Assembly: GCA_930990965.1 (NCBI GenBank)
Contig: CAKNRQ010000012.1
Location: 1-53,219, forward strand
Direction of reading: 5' to 3'
Length of the DNA stretch: 53,219 nucleotides
Source: an uncultured Clostridia bacterium
GTDB lineage: Bacteria; Bacillota; Clostridia; Oscillospirales; Oscillospiraceae
Shown: piece after piece, positions 7,137-16,298 of the stretch
Position numbering within the stretch: position 1 is the first letter of the stretch
How the letters are laid out: the number at the start of each line of letters is the position of its first letter
Notes under the pieces: generated by a model
The model's database searches: none
Told to the model about the DNA's origin: nothing
What the model saw: the letters and a program-made list of their open reading frames with translations, nothing else
Made by a program: the position numbers and the translations under genes

Positions 7137-8690
7137 TTACGCCCTTGTGCGCACGGCCTCGAAGTCGGCCTGGACTTCACGGCTGGGCTCTTTGGTGAGC
7201 AGGCTCACTACTACGATGCAGATGCTGGAGATGATGAAGGCGGGCAGCAGCTCGTAGACGTCCCAGATGCCGCCGAGCGGACGCACCAGCAGGTTCCACA
7301 CGAAGACCATGACGCCGCCGGAGACCATACCGGCAATCGCGCCCGCGCGGTTTATGCGCTTCCAGAACAGGCTGAAGAGCATCAGTGGGCCGAAGGTCGC
7401 GCCGAAGCCGGCCCAGGCGAAGGACACTATGGTGAAAATGACGCTGTCCTCGTCGAGGGCTATCACAATGGCAATTGCGCAGATGAGAAGCAGCGCGAGA
7501 CGGCTCATCCACATCACGTGCTTGTCGGTTGCGTCCTTCTTCAGCAGGCCCTGGTAGATGTTCTTGGCAAAGGCGCTGGCCGCTATCAGCAGGTAGCTGT
7601 CCGAGGAGCTTATTGTCGCGGCGAGGATGCCCGCCATGACGAGGCCCGCGATGATAGGCGGCAGCAGGCTAGTGGAGAGTAGGATAAATACGTTTTCCGC
7701 GTCGGAGGCCGTGGTCAGGCTGGTCGGGAAGAGCTGGCGGCCCATGACGCCGATGAACACGGCGACAGTCAGGCTTATCAGCACCCAGACGGTGGCTATG
7801 CGGCGGGAACGAGTGAGCTCGCGCTCCTCACGGATGGCCATGAAGCGCAGCAGCACCTGAGGCATGCCGAAATAGCCGAGGCCCCAGGCCAGGCCGGAGA
7901 GAATGGTAATGAAGCTGTAGCCCGCGCGCTCGCCGAATTGCGGCACGCCGTCCACAATTACCTGTACGCCGTTGGCATCGGTGACGGGCGTGGCCATACC
8001 GAAGAACTCCAGGAAGCCCGGTATCTGTTTGGCGTTGGTTATGACGTCGTCCACGCCGCCTGCGGATATGCAGCCGACCGTGACCACGACAACCAGGGCC
8101 ACGATCATGACGACCGCCTGCATGAAGTCCGAGGCGCTCTCGGCCAGGAAGCCGCCGATTATGGTGTACACCAGCACGAACACCGCGCCCACTATCATCA
8201 TCGGCACGTAGTCGAAGCCGAAGAGCGTGGAGAAGAGCTTGCCGCAGGTCACGAGGCAGCTCGAAGCGTAGACCGTGAAGAATATCAGTATGAAGAGCGC
8301 CGCAATGGTCATGATAACCTTGCCGCCCTCGTGGAAGCGGTTGGAGAAAAACTCCGGCAGCGTTATCGCCCTGACGCGCTCGCTGTAACGGCGCAGACGT
8401 TTGGAAGTTATGAGCCAGTTTATGTAGGTGCCGACCGCGAGGCCAATAGCCGTCCAGGACGCATCCGCAACGCCGCACCAATAGGCCACACCGGGCAGGC
8501 CCATAAGCAGCCAGCCGCTCATGTCGCTGGCCTCTGCGCTCATAGCAGTTACCCACGGACCCAGCGTGCGCCCACCGAGGAAGTAATCCTCAGAGCTCTT
8601 GTTGGCCCTGCGTGCGAAGGCAAAGCCTATAGCAATGACCGCCAGCATGTAGCAGATCATCGTTATCATAATCTGTAGAGTGTCGTTCAT
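7137..8690 (-). CDS. putP: sodium/proline symporter (SSS family)
   Basis: A 517-residue transporter of the sodium:solute symporter family. It starts MNDTLQIMITMICYML with GGGGG a few bases upstream; the longer frame to 8762 lacks a ribosome site. About 13 membrane segments are visible. PutP marks include the EDYFLGGRTLGPWVTAMSAEASDMSGWLLMG-type segment after TM1-2, the ITLPEFFSNRF loop and the AATISSSDSYLL segment that in characterised PutP helps coordinate sodium. It should import proline with sodium for catabolism or osmoprotection. It is monocistronic, with a palindrome upstream at 8718. Confidence 0.93.
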   Translation of the reverse strand: MNDTLQIMITMICYMLAVIAIGFAFARRANKSSEDYFLGGRTLGPWVTAMSAEASDMSGWLLMGLPGVAYWCGVADASWTAIGLAVGTYINWLITSKRLRRYSERVRAITLPEFFSNRFHEGGKVIMTIAALFILIFFTVYASSCLVTCGKLFSTLFGFDYVPMMIVGAVFVLVYTIIGGFLAESASDFMQAVVMIVALVVVVTVGCISAGGVDDVITNAKQIPGFLEFFGMATPVTDANGVQVIVDGVPQFGERAGYSFITILSGLAWGLGYFGMPQVLLRFMAIREERELTRSRRIATVWVLISLTVAVFIGVMGRQLFPTSLTTASDAENVFILLSTSLLPPIIAGLVMAGILAATISSSDSYLLIAASAFAKNIYQGLLKKDATDKHVMWMSRLALLLICAIAIVIALDEDSVIFTIVSFAWAGFGATFGPLMLFSLFWKRINRAGAIAGMVSGGVMVFVWNLLVRPLGGIWDVYELLPAFIISSICIVVVSLLTKEPSREVQADFEAVRTRA

Positions 8691-8717
8691 ATTCCCCCAC
8701 CTAACATGAAAAACTTT

Positions 8718-8735
8718 AATGCTTACATAAGCATT
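8718..8735. promoter_or_regulatory. palindrome upstream of putP, possible operator
   Basis: AATGCTTA-CA-TAAGCATT, an eight-base perfect inverted repeat lying 28 bases before the putP start in the untranslated region. The binding protein is unknown. Confidence 0.4.
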
Positions 8736-8866
8736 TTTAATATTACTCAGCAATGATAACATATCTTAAAGTATAAATCAAGCTGAATTGTAAAAGCGGG
8801 CGGGGAAAAAGCGGCAGTCTTGACGTCCTGTGTGCCAGATGCAGGCCGCAAGTTCTATATACAAAA

Positions 8867-8892
8867 GAGGCGGGTCATATCTGACCCGCCTC
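8867..8892 (-). terminator. terminator of the five-gene leftward operon
   Basis: An eleven-base-pair perfect stem (GAGGCGGGTCA / TGACCCGCCTC) follows the ankyrin-like gene; on the reverse strand it is followed by TTTT. Confidence 0.88.
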
Positions 8893-8914
8893 CTGAATCT
8901 TGCTTATATTACGC

Positions 8915-9424
8915 TCACTCTTTGGTGTACGACTCCATAACCATCCCCAGGCCGTCCAACAGGCCGGCCAGCTGATAGTTCTGGAACACGCTCTCGGCCA
9001 CGGCGCCTTCGGTGTAGGCCCAGGCTATGGCGTTCTGCTCTTCCCCTGCTACGGGCGGTATTGCCGGGTTGGCGCCGGCTTCCAGCAGAATTTTGGCAGC
9101 GGAAAGTATGTTGTCGTCGTTGGAGGAATGTATCAGGTTCATCAGGCACATGGCGCCGTAGCGGCCCTCGTCGCGGGCGACGTCAAAGCCGTGCTTGAGG
9201 AAGAACTCGACTATATCCGGCAGCGTGGAGCTGTCCATTCCAGGCTCGGCAGCGTAATTGAGAATCACCGCAGAGAGCGGGTTCTCGCCGGAGTTGGCTG
9301 CGGTGGCGTTTACATCCGCGCCCTCGCCCAGTATGGCCTCAATGGCCGCCATGTCCGGAGGGCAGCGTTTGCACGCCTCGACAAGTCTGTTTTCCAGTTC
9401 GCTGAAACCATAATCGGTGCTCAT
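8915..9424 (-). CDS. ankyrin-repeat-like protein
   Basis: A 169-residue protein starting MSTDYGFSELENRLVEACKR, with GGAG in GAAAGGAGACC before ATG 9424. The sequence shows degenerate ankyrin units: AILGEGADVNATAANSGENPLSAVI, EFFLKHGFDVARDEGRYGAMCLMNLI and ILLEAGANPAIP. There is no signal peptide, so it is probably cytoplasmic. Ankyrin repeats mediate protein binding; a partner is not evident. It is the last gene of an operon with YgiQ and the phosphoesterase (42-base gap to the DUF1294 gene). Confidence 0.75.
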   Translation of the reverse strand: MSTDYGFSELENRLVEACKRCPPDMAAIEAILGEGADVNATAANSGENPLSAVILNYAAEPGMDSSTLPDIVEFFLKHGFDVARDEGRYGAMCLMNLIHSSNDDNILSAAKILLEAGANPAIPPVAGEEQNAIAWAYTEGAVAESVFQNYQLAGLLDGLGMVMESYTKE

Positions 9425-9466
9425 AATAGGTCTCCTTTCGAATGTCAAGGCCCCGGGAGAGGGCCG

Positions 9467-9751
9467 TCAAATATATGCTATAAGAAGTCCGGCCGCAATG
9501 GCCGCAGTCTCGAAAAAGCAAATCATCGGCATCCCGACCGTGAATGCAAGTTTCTGCGTCTTGTGCCGGAAGGCCTTCATGCCCAGCATAATCCCCGGCG
9601 AGCCGCCGAGCACTGCCACGAGGAAGAGGGTGGCTTCCGGTATACGCCACTTGCCGCGCTCGGCGCGGCGCTTGTCCGAGCGCATGAGCAGGAAGGCGTC
9701 CAGGTTGATGAGTATGAGGTAAATTGCCAGAATAGTGAACAGAAATTCCAA
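9467..9751 (-). CDS. DUF1294 family small membrane protein
   Basis: A 94-residue protein with TTG start 9751 behind GGAAGGG. It has three to four hydrophobic segments and the family pattern: an N-terminal helix, the basic loop MRSDKRRAERGKWRIPEATLF, the glycine-rich LGGSPGIMLGMKAFRHKTQK loop and a final membrane helix. DUF1294 proteins are of unknown function, often fused to cold-shock domains elsewhere. Here it stands alone, 39 bases after ygiQ. Confidence 0.85.
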   Translation of the reverse strand: MEFLFTILAIYLILINLDAFLLMRSDKRRAERGKWRIPEATLFLVAVLGGSPGIMLGMKAFRHKTQKLAFTVGMPMICFFETAAIAAGLLIAYI

Positions 9752-9790
9752 TTATCAAACCCTTCCTGCGCTCAAGCGCCTTTAAATTTG

Positions 9791-11683
9791 TTATTTCCCG
9801 CCGCGCCGTCCGGACTTCCCGAAAGGGGCGGCTTTTTTCGCGCCGGAGCCGCTCTTGCTGCGGTTCTTGGCTGTCGTGCCATTGGGTTTCGGGCGCTCGG
9901 GTTTTATCAGGCAGCGGCGTTCGTAGCCGATGAGGTCCTCACGGTGGGCCTCGTGCAGCGCCTCGGCGACCAGGCGGCGGTTGGCCGGGACGGTATACTG
10001 CAGCAGCGCGCGCTGCATGGCTTTCTCGTGGCCCGAGCGGGGCACGTACACCTCGCTCATGTCGCGCGGGTCTATGCCGGTGTAGTACATGCAGGTGGAT
10101 ATGGTGCCCGGCGTGGGGTAGAAATCCTGCACCTGTTCGGGGCGCCGGCCCGTGCGGTTGAGGAACTCGGCCAGCTCCACGGCGCATTCGAGCGTGCTGC
10201 CGGGGTGAGAGCTCATGAGGTAGGGCACTACGTACTGTTCCTTGTCGTAGCGGCGGTTTAACTTTTTGTACTCGCCCATGAAGCGCTCGTATACGTCTAT
10301 GTGCGGCTTGCCCATGTAGTCCAGCACGGAGTCTATGCAGTGCTCCGGCGCGACCTTGAGCTGGCCGGAGATGTGATAGCGCACGAGCTCGGAGAAGAAG
10401 GCGCCGCTCTTGTCGCAGAGCATGTAGTCGTATCTGATGCCGCTGCGGACAAAGACCTTCTTGACGCCCGGTATCTTCCTGAGCTTACGCAGCAGCGTCA
10501 GGTAGTCGCTGTGGTCGGCGTCCAGGTTGGGGCAGGGCTTGGGCGCGAGGCAGCTGCGGTTGGGGCACATGCCGCTCTTGAGCTGTTTGGCGCAGCTCGG
10601 GTGACGGAAGTTCGCGCTCGGCCCGCCGACGTCGGAGACATAGCCCTTCCAGAGCGGGTGATGCGTCATGGCCTCGACCTCTCGTATTACGCTCTCGTGG
10701 CTGCGCGAAGTCACCATACGGCCCTGGTGGAAGGCCAGGGCGCAGAAGTTGCAGCCGCCGAAGCAGCCGCGGTTGTGTATGACGGAAAAGCGCACCTCGT
10801 CTATGGCCGGTACGCCGCCCAGCTCGTCGTACATCGGGTGCACCTCGCGCGTGTACGGCAGCTCGGCCACCCGGTCAAGCTCCGGCGTGGGCAGGGGCAT
10901 GGCCGGCGGGTTCACGACCAGATAGCGCTCGCCGTGCTTCTGCGCCATGACCTTGCCGCGCACGGGGTCGTGCTCGGCGTACTCTATGCGCGTGGCCTCG
11001 GCATAAGCGCGCTTGTCCTCGCACACGGCTTCGTAGCCCGGCAGCATCACCGCGCCCTCGGGCGGCGCTGAGGCTATGTAGGCCGTGCCGCGTATATCGT
11101 GCATTTCGCGTATGTCCTCGCCCTGAGCGAGGCGGCGGGCGATCTCGATGGTGGCGTACTCGCCCATGCCGTAGACCAGCAGGTCGGCCTTGGCGTCGAA
11201 GATGACGCTGCGGCGCACCTTGTCCTGCCAGTAGTCGTAGTGGGCAAAGCGCCGCAGGCTGGCCTCCAGCGAGCCAATTACGATGGGCAGGCCGGGGAAG
11301 GCCTCGCGCGCCCTGTTGGCGTATACGGTCACAGCCCTGTCGGGGCGCAGCCCGGTCTTTTTTCCCGGGGAGTAGAAGTCCTCATGGCGGCGGTGGCGGC
11401 TCGCGGTGTAGTGCGCGACCATGCTGTCTAGGTTGCCGGCGCCTATCATGACGCCGAGGCGGGGCCGGCCCATGGCCGCGAAAGTGTCCGCGCTGTGCCA
11501 GTCGGGCTGGCAGAGCACGGCCACGCGGAAGCCCTCGGCTTCCAGCACGCGCGAGATGACCGCGGTGCCGAAGCTCGGGTGGTCAATGTAGGCGTCGCCG
11601 CCCACCACCAGGAAGTCATAACCGTCCCAGCCGCGCGAGCGCATATCTTCGGCCGAGACGGGCAGAAAGTCAGATCTGTTCAT
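9791..11683 (-). CDS. ygiQ: YgiQ family radical SAM protein
   Basis: A 630-residue protein. It has the N-terminal YgiQ-specific region (FLPVSAEDMRSRGWDGYDFLVVGGDAYIDHPSFG), a radical-SAM core with the iron-sulfur motif CFGGCNFC (about residues 311-318), and a second Cys-rich segment (CAKQLKSGMCPNRSCLAPKPCPN). The C-terminal tail is Lys/Arg/Gly-rich and disordered. Length is close to the usual 600-700. The substrate of the family is not settled. Its start overlaps the phosphoesterase stop by four bases (ATGA), so they are translationally coupled. Confidence 0.93.
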   Translation of the reverse strand: MNRSDFLPVSAEDMRSRGWDGYDFLVVGGDAYIDHPSFGTAVISRVLEAEGFRVAVLCQPDWHSADTFAAMGRPRLGVMIGAGNLDSMVAHYTASRHRRHEDFYSPGKKTGLRPDRAVTVYANRAREAFPGLPIVIGSLEASLRRFAHYDYWQDKVRRSVIFDAKADLLVYGMGEYATIEIARRLAQGEDIREMHDIRGTAYIASAPPEGAVMLPGYEAVCEDKRAYAEATRIEYAEHDPVRGKVMAQKHGERYLVVNPPAMPLPTPELDRVAELPYTREVHPMYDELGGVPAIDEVRFSVIHNRGCFGGCNFCALAFHQGRMVTSRSHESVIREVEAMTHHPLWKGYVSDVGGPSANFRHPSCAKQLKSGMCPNRSCLAPKPCPNLDADHSDYLTLLRKLRKIPGVKKVFVRSGIRYDYMLCDKSGAFFSELVRYHISGQLKVAPEHCIDSVLDYMGKPHIDVYERFMGEYKKLNRRYDKEQYVVPYLMSSHPGSTLECAVELAEFLNRTGRRPEQVQDFYPTPGTISTCMYYTGIDPRDMSEVYVPRSGHEKAMQRALLQYTVPANRRLVAEALHEAHREDLIGYERRCLIKPERPKPNGTTAKNRSKSGSGAKKAAPFGKSGRRGGK

Positions 11684-12783
11684 ATCAGTTCTCCGTAGTA
11701 CCAGCCGGACACGCCGTTGTGTTTCACCAGGTAGCCCCGGCTTGTCTCCTCGACTACGCTCACCTCGTCCCCGGCTTCGAGAGGCAAGACGTAGTCCGTG
11801 CAGTCGTTGCAGCGCACCACGCCGCTCTTGCCGTAGAGGTACTTGGTGAGTATCTCCATACGGTAGCCGGTCCTCACGTGCTTGATGAGCGAGAACTCCT
11901 CGCCGCGCGAGAGTATCTCCACACGGTTGTCGCCCCAGCGTATATAGTAGCTCTGCGCGCTGCCGGGCTGCGCGGTCTTTACGCGACGCACCGGGAAGCG
12001 GTCGTAGGAGACGAAGGTGAAGTCCTCGCTGCCGTTATACGGGATGACGAGGGCGTTGAGCTGCCCGTCGTCTTTCAGCACACAGCCGCCGTCGATGCTG
12101 ATGATGTGGCTCTCGCGGTCGATGATGGGATTGGCCTGGGTAATGTTCTCGCCGTAGAGCTGCACCGGCCAGTGCCCGGCTATGACCCAGTTGTCGAATT
12201 TGAGGCCCTGGCTCATGAAGTCGTCGTTTTTCATGCAGGCCCAGGCCCCCCATTGCTCGCGCGGGCCTTTGGGCAGGCCGCCGTGTACGAAGATGTAGCG
12301 CCCGGCGTCTATCACCTGCGGCATGGCCGCTATGAACTCGAACTCGTGCGGGAAGGCCGCGCCGAGCACGCGCGCGAAGTCGTCCATGTCCAGTTCCGGC
12401 GTTATGGGGTAGCCGACGCGCTCGCACATCTGCGCGAGCAGGCCGGGACCCTGCCCGCGGCCGTTGGTGAGCAGGTAGTCCTTGACGTACCAGTCTATGC
12501 AGGGCTTCGTGTGGTCGTCCGCGTCAAACCAGTAGTCGCAGTTGCCCATTACGAAGTAGCAGCGCTGACGCCTGGAAAAGTCCATCAGGAAGTGCAGAGT
12601 GTCCAGGCTCTGCGGCCCCTTTTCCATCACATCCCCGCAGAAGATCACGGTGTCCTCAGCCGTGAGCGCGAGCTTATCTAAAAGCCCGCGCAGATATTCG
12701 AGGTTGCCGTGTACGTCGGAAATGGCTATTATGCGCCCGGTTGCGGGCAGCTCTATGCGCTCTATGTGAGCCAAGGTGATCAT
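11680..12783 (-). CDS. calcineurin-like metallophosphoesterase with SH3-like tail
   Basis: A 367-residue protein. Metal-binding motifs of the calcineurin-like fold appear in order: ISDVHGN (about 22-28), FCGDVMEKGP (about 48), MGNCD (about 80), then VHGG and AGHWPVQ. The C-terminal 100 residues (VRTGYRMEILTKYLYGKSG and VSVVEETSRGYLVKHNGVSGWYYGELI) resemble an SH3-type domain, an uncommon addition. Related PPP-type enzymes act as protein or diadenosine polyphosphate phosphatases; the substrate here cannot be told. It is in an operon, four bases downstream of the phosphatase-acetyltransferase gene. Confidence 0.82.
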   Translation of the reverse strand: MITLAHIERIELPATGRIIAISDVHGNLEYLRGLLDKLALTAEDTVIFCGDVMEKGPQSLDTLHFLMDFSRRQRCYFVMGNCDYWFDADDHTKPCIDWYVKDYLLTNGRGQGPGLLAQMCERVGYPITPELDMDDFARVLGAAFPHEFEFIAAMPQVIDAGRYIFVHGGLPKGPREQWGAWACMKNDDFMSQGLKFDNWVIAGHWPVQLYGENITQANPIIDRESHIISIDGGCVLKDDGQLNALVIPYNGSEDFTFVSYDRFPVRRVKTAQPGSAQSYYIRWGDNRVEILSRGEEFSLIKHVRTGYRMEILTKYLYGKSGVVRCNDCTDYVLPLEAGDEVSVVEETSRGYLVKHNGVSGWYYGELI

Positions 12784-12787
12784 TGCT

Positions 12788-13930
12788 TCACATCGTCCGT
12801 TCCATGAGAATTTGGTCGCTGGCTACGCCCTGGTCTATGCGCAGATCACGGAAGCCGTAGTGGTGGTAAAAACCGATAGCGTGTTCGTTGGTCACGGCCA
12901 CGTGCAGCCTGATGGCCGTGCGCTTCTTTTGGAAGAAATAGGCCTCGGCCATGCCGATGAGCTGTACGCCCAGGCCCAGGCCGCGGTAATCCGGTTTCAG
13001 GTACAGGAGGCTCACCCAGCCGCAGTTGTCCTCCTTGCCGCGCTTGGGGTCGAGCTCGAGCACGCCGATGGGCTCGTCACCCGAGAGCACGGTGAGCAGG
13101 CTTTCCGGGTCTTTGGCCGCGTGCGAGCGGGCGCTGGCCAGGTATACGCTGCTCATGAAGCCCGCGTCGCTGCCGTGGGCCACGCACCAGGAGTCGCGGT
13201 AGCAGCGGATGTAAAAGTCGCCCTCGCGCTTGTCGCGCGGGTTGAGCGGGGCAAAACGCAGGCTGCTCGGGTCCTCGCGTTTGGTGTTGCGCCACCACTG
13301 CTGGCGGGCAAAGGTGGAGAGCTCGCCCAGGTGGGAGTTGTCGTTGTAGTACTCCACCTCGAATTTCCCCGCGTCGTAGTGCAGCAGGGATACGGAGGTG
13401 TTGTCGCCGTGGTGCATCGTGCCCGCCTCGGAGAAGGGCATGCCCATGATGTACATGAGGAAAATCTTGATGCACATGCCGTGGGCGACTATGCCGACGG
13501 TCTTTCCGTCGTTTTCGCGCGCTATGTTCTCTATGGCCCGCGCCATGCGCCGGGCGCACTCGTCAAAGCTCTCGCAGCCGGGCACGTACCAGAGCTCGGG
13601 GTTGTTGTTGAAGTTGTACATCTGTTCGGGCCATTTATAGGACAGGTTGCCCCAGCTATCGCCCTCCCAGATGCCCATGTGTATTTCGCGCAGCTCGCGT
13701 GTGGTGCGGAGCTTCAGGTCCCTGCCGCGCAGCAGCGCGCCGGCCGTCTCCATGGCCCTGTCCAGGTCGCTCGAGTACACGGCGTCTATATTCACGCCCT
13801 CGAAGCGCTGAGCGAGAGCGTCTATCTGCTTTTTGCCGAGCGGCGTTATCTTGCCGTTCCAATGACCCTGCGCGCGCCGGAAGAGATTGCCTTCCGCTTC
13901 GGCGTGGCGTATGAGATATATCGTTGTCAT
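12788..13930 (-). CDS. histidine phosphatase fused to a GNAT acetyltransferase
   Basis: 380 residues with two domains. Residues 1-200 are a phosphoglycerate-mutase-like histidine phosphatase: LIRHAEAEGN with the catalytic RH, the SDLDRAMETA segment, the acid REIHMGIWEG and the second catalytic His in VGIVAHGM. After a linker rich in W and R, residues about 230-380 form a GNAT N-acetyltransferase, with the acetyl-CoA loop YRGLGLGVQLIGMAEA and the end AIGFYHHYGFRDLR. GGGGAG precedes ATG 13930. It is the first gene of the leftward operon and diverges from the glycosyltransferase gene. Substrates are unknown. Confidence 0.88.
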   Translation of the reverse strand: MTTIYLIRHAEAEGNLFRRAQGHWNGKITPLGKKQIDALAQRFEGVNIDAVYSSDLDRAMETAGALLRGRDLKLRTTRELREIHMGIWEGDSWGNLSYKWPEQMYNFNNNPELWYVPGCESFDECARRMARAIENIARENDGKTVGIVAHGMCIKIFLMYIMGMPFSEAGTMHHGDNTSVSLLHYDAGKFEVEYYNDNSHLGELSTFARQQWWRNTKREDPSSLRFAPLNPRDKREGDFYIRCYRDSWCVAHGSDAGFMSSVYLASARSHAAKDPESLLTVLSGDEPIGVLELDPKRGKEDNCGWVSLLYLKPDYRGLGLGVQLIGMAEAYFFQKKRTAIRLHVAVTNEHAIGFYHHYGFRDLRIDQGVASDQILMERTM

Positions 13931-13953
13931 GTGCTCCCCATCCCGTCTTTTAG

Positions 13954-13982
13954 TTGACCGCCCGGCCGCGGTCGTTTATAAT
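13954..13982 (+). promoter_or_regulatory. sigma-A promoter of the glycosyltransferase-csaB operon
   Basis: TTGACC (13954-13959), 17-base spacer, TATAAT (13977-13982), 94 bases before the GTG start. Confidence 0.75.
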
Positions 13983-14075
13983 ACCTACATAATAAAGGCG
14001 CACTGCGCGCCCATATTAAGCCACTTGCTATTTTACAATATTCAGACGAGCAAAGCAAGCGGCGCGGAGGTCAAT

Positions 14076-16298
14076 GTGAAAGTTATACATTTGATAAGCG
14101 GCGGCGATACCGGCGGGGCCAAGACCCACGTCCACAGCCTGCTGCACGCTCTTTCCAAAAAAGCCGAAATAACGCTTGTGTGCTTCCGCGACGGCCCCTT
14201 CGCCGAGGAGGCGAAGGCCCTGGGCATAGATACGCGCGTATTTCCGGGCGGGTTCTTCTCCGCGCTCGGCGAGGCCGAGCAACTGATCCGCTCCGGCGGC
14301 TACGAGCTCATACATTCGCACGGCTCGCGCGGCAACCTTGCGGGGGCCCTGCTCGCGCGGCGCACCCACCTGCCCATCGTTAGCACCGTGCACAGCGACT
14401 ACAAGCTTGACTACCTGGGCCGGCCCCTCGCGGCTATGACTTACGGGCTGCTCAACTCCTGGGCGCTCCGGCAGATAAAGTACCACATCGGCGTCTCGGA
14501 CGCCATGCGCGACATGCTGATAGAGCGCGGCTTCCGGCACAACGACACCTTCGCCATCTATAACGGCGTGGACTTCGAGCGCGAGATACCCGCGGCCGAC
14601 CGCGAGGCATTCTATGCGCGCACAGGCGCAAAGATAGTTCCCGGAGACGTAGTCGTGGGCGCGGCAGCGCGCCTTGACCCCGTGAAGGACCTTGCGACGC
14701 TCCTGCGCGCCGTGGCTGAGGCCAGAAAGACCGCGCCCAACGTCAAGCTCATAATCGCGGGCGAGGGCGCGGAGAGGGCGCACCTCGAACAGCTCGCGTC
14801 TGAGCTGGGCATTGAAGACGCCTTCACGCTGTGCGGCTGGATTGACGACATGGACGAGTTCTACGGCTCCATAGACATTAACACCCTGACCAGCGTCTCG
14901 GAGGCCTTCCCATACGCCATAACCGAGGGCGCGGCCCATCGCCTGCCTACGGCCGCGACGCGCGTGGGCGGCATACCCAAGCTCATTGAGGACGGCAAAA
15001 ACGGATACCTCGTGGACGTCGGGGACTACAAGGCCCTGGGCGAGCGCATAGCCGCGCTGGCTACGGACGCCTCCCTCCGTCAGAAACTGGGCGAGGCCCT
15101 CTTTGAGAAGGCCTCGAGAGAATACTCCATAGACGTCACCTGCGCCGAACAGATGGAGGTGTACAGGGAGATACTGGACCGCGAAGGAAACGGAGGCCGG
15201 GCGGGTGTGCTCATCTGCGGCGCATACGGCATGGGCAACGCCGGAGACGAGGCCATACTGGACGCGCTGGTCGCCGAGATGCGCGGCATTGACCCGCTGA
15301 TGCCCATAACTGTGCTCACCCGCGAGCCCAAGAGCGCCAGCGAGCGGCTCGATGTCGAGACGGTGCACAGCTTCAACTTCCCGCGCTTCCTCGCCATCAT
15401 GAAGCGCCGCAAGCTCTATATAAACGGCGGCGGCAGCCTTATCCAGGACGTCACGAGCCGCCGGAGCCTCTGGTACTATCTCTTCACCCTGCGCGCGGCC
15501 AAGCGCCGCGGCTGCCGCGTCATGATGTACGGCTGCGGCATCGGCCCCGTCAAGCGCGAAGGCGGTGTCAGGCGCGCCCAAAAGACGCTCAACGAGTGCG
15601 TGGACGTGATAACCCTGCGCGAGCCGGACAGCGTGGAGGAATTGGCCCGCTTCGGCGTAACGGAGCCGGAGATAATCCTGGCCGCCGATCCGGCGCTGAC
15701 GCTGCTGCCGGCGGGCGAGGAGGAAGTGGCCGCCGCCCTGGCCGCCGCCGGAGCAGATCCCGCCGGCCACTACGCCGGTTTCGCGCTCAGGCTCTGGCCC
15801 GGCTTTGCATCCAAAGCCCCGGCTATCGCCGAATGCGCGCGCTACCTCTACGAAAAACACGGCCTCACGCCGCTGTTTATACCCATAAATCACAAGAGCG
15901 ACTCCGAAGCCGCCGAAGCTGTGGCCAGGCTGCTCTCGGATACGCCATACACCATAATGCCTGGACCATTGCCCAGCTCTCTGGCTATAGGCATACTCGG
16001 CCGCGTTGAGGTCGCCGTGTCCATGCGCCTGCACGGGCTCATATTCGCCGCGGGGCAGGGCACGCCTGTCGTGGGCGTGAGCTATGACCCGAAGGTTTCG
16101 GCTTTCCTCAAGTGCGTGGACGGCGAGTGCGTCTCGCTCGAGGACGCCGACGGTGAAACCCTGTGCGGCATGGCCGGGCGCGCCCTCGCGCGCCGTGACG
16201 ACCCGAGCGCCCTGGCCGCGAGCGTGAAGACGCTGCGCGAGCTCGAGGAGCGCAACCGTCTGGCCGCTGAACGCCTGCTGGGTAAGGAGCGGTCATGA
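14076..16298 (+). CDS. csaB (C-terminal domain): glycosyltransferase (GT4) fused to CsaB-type pyruvyl transferase
   Basis: A 740-residue two-domain protein with GTG start 14076 behind CGGAGG. Residues 1-370 are a GT-B glycosyltransferase of family 4: GGDTGGAKTHV loop, HSHGSRGN, AARLDPVKDL, IIAGEGAER and the EAFPYAITEGAAH donor-site segment. From about 377 (VLICGAYGMGNAGDEAILDAL) to the end it is a polysaccharide pyruvyl transferase like CsaB, with INGGGSLIQD, GCGIGPV and the late SMRLHGLIFAAGQG motif. CsaB adds pyruvate ketals to secondary cell-wall polysaccharide, the ligand of SLH domains; an SLH protein is encoded at 22880. The two activities are separate proteins in Bacillus, so the fusion suggests wall-polymer assembly by one enzyme. 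Confidence 0.9.
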   Translation: MKVIHLISGGDTGGAKTHVHSLLHALSKKAEITLVCFRDGPFAEEAKALGIDTRVFPGGFFSALGEAEQLIRSGGYELIHSHGSRGNLAGALLARRTHLPIVSTVHSDYKLDYLGRPLAAMTYGLLNSWALRQIKYHIGVSDAMRDMLIERGFRHNDTFAIYNGVDFEREIPAADREAFYARTGAKIVPGDVVVGAAARLDPVKDLATLLRAVAEARKTAPNVKLIIAGEGAERAHLEQLASELGIEDAFTLCGWIDDMDEFYGSIDINTLTSVSEAFPYAITEGAAHRLPTAATRVGGIPKLIEDGKNGYLVDVGDYKALGERIAALATDASLRQKLGEALFEKASREYSIDVTCAEQMEVYREILDREGNGGRAGVLICGAYGMGNAGDEAILDALVAEMRGIDPLMPITVLTREPKSASERLDVETVHSFNFPRFLAIMKRRKLYINGGGSLIQDVTSRRSLWYYLFTLRAAKRRGCRVMMYGCGIGPVKREGGVRRAQKTLNECVDVITLREPDSVEELARFGVTEPEIILAADPALTLLPAGEEEVAAALAAAGADPAGHYAGFALRLWPGFASKAPAIAECARYLYEKHGLTPLFIPINHKSDSEAAEAVARLLSDTPYTIMPGPLPSSLAIGILGRVEVAVSMRLHGLIFAAGQGTPVVGVSYDPKVSAFLKCVDGECVSLEDADGETLCGMAGRALARRDDPSALAASVKTLRELEERNRLAAERLLGKERS

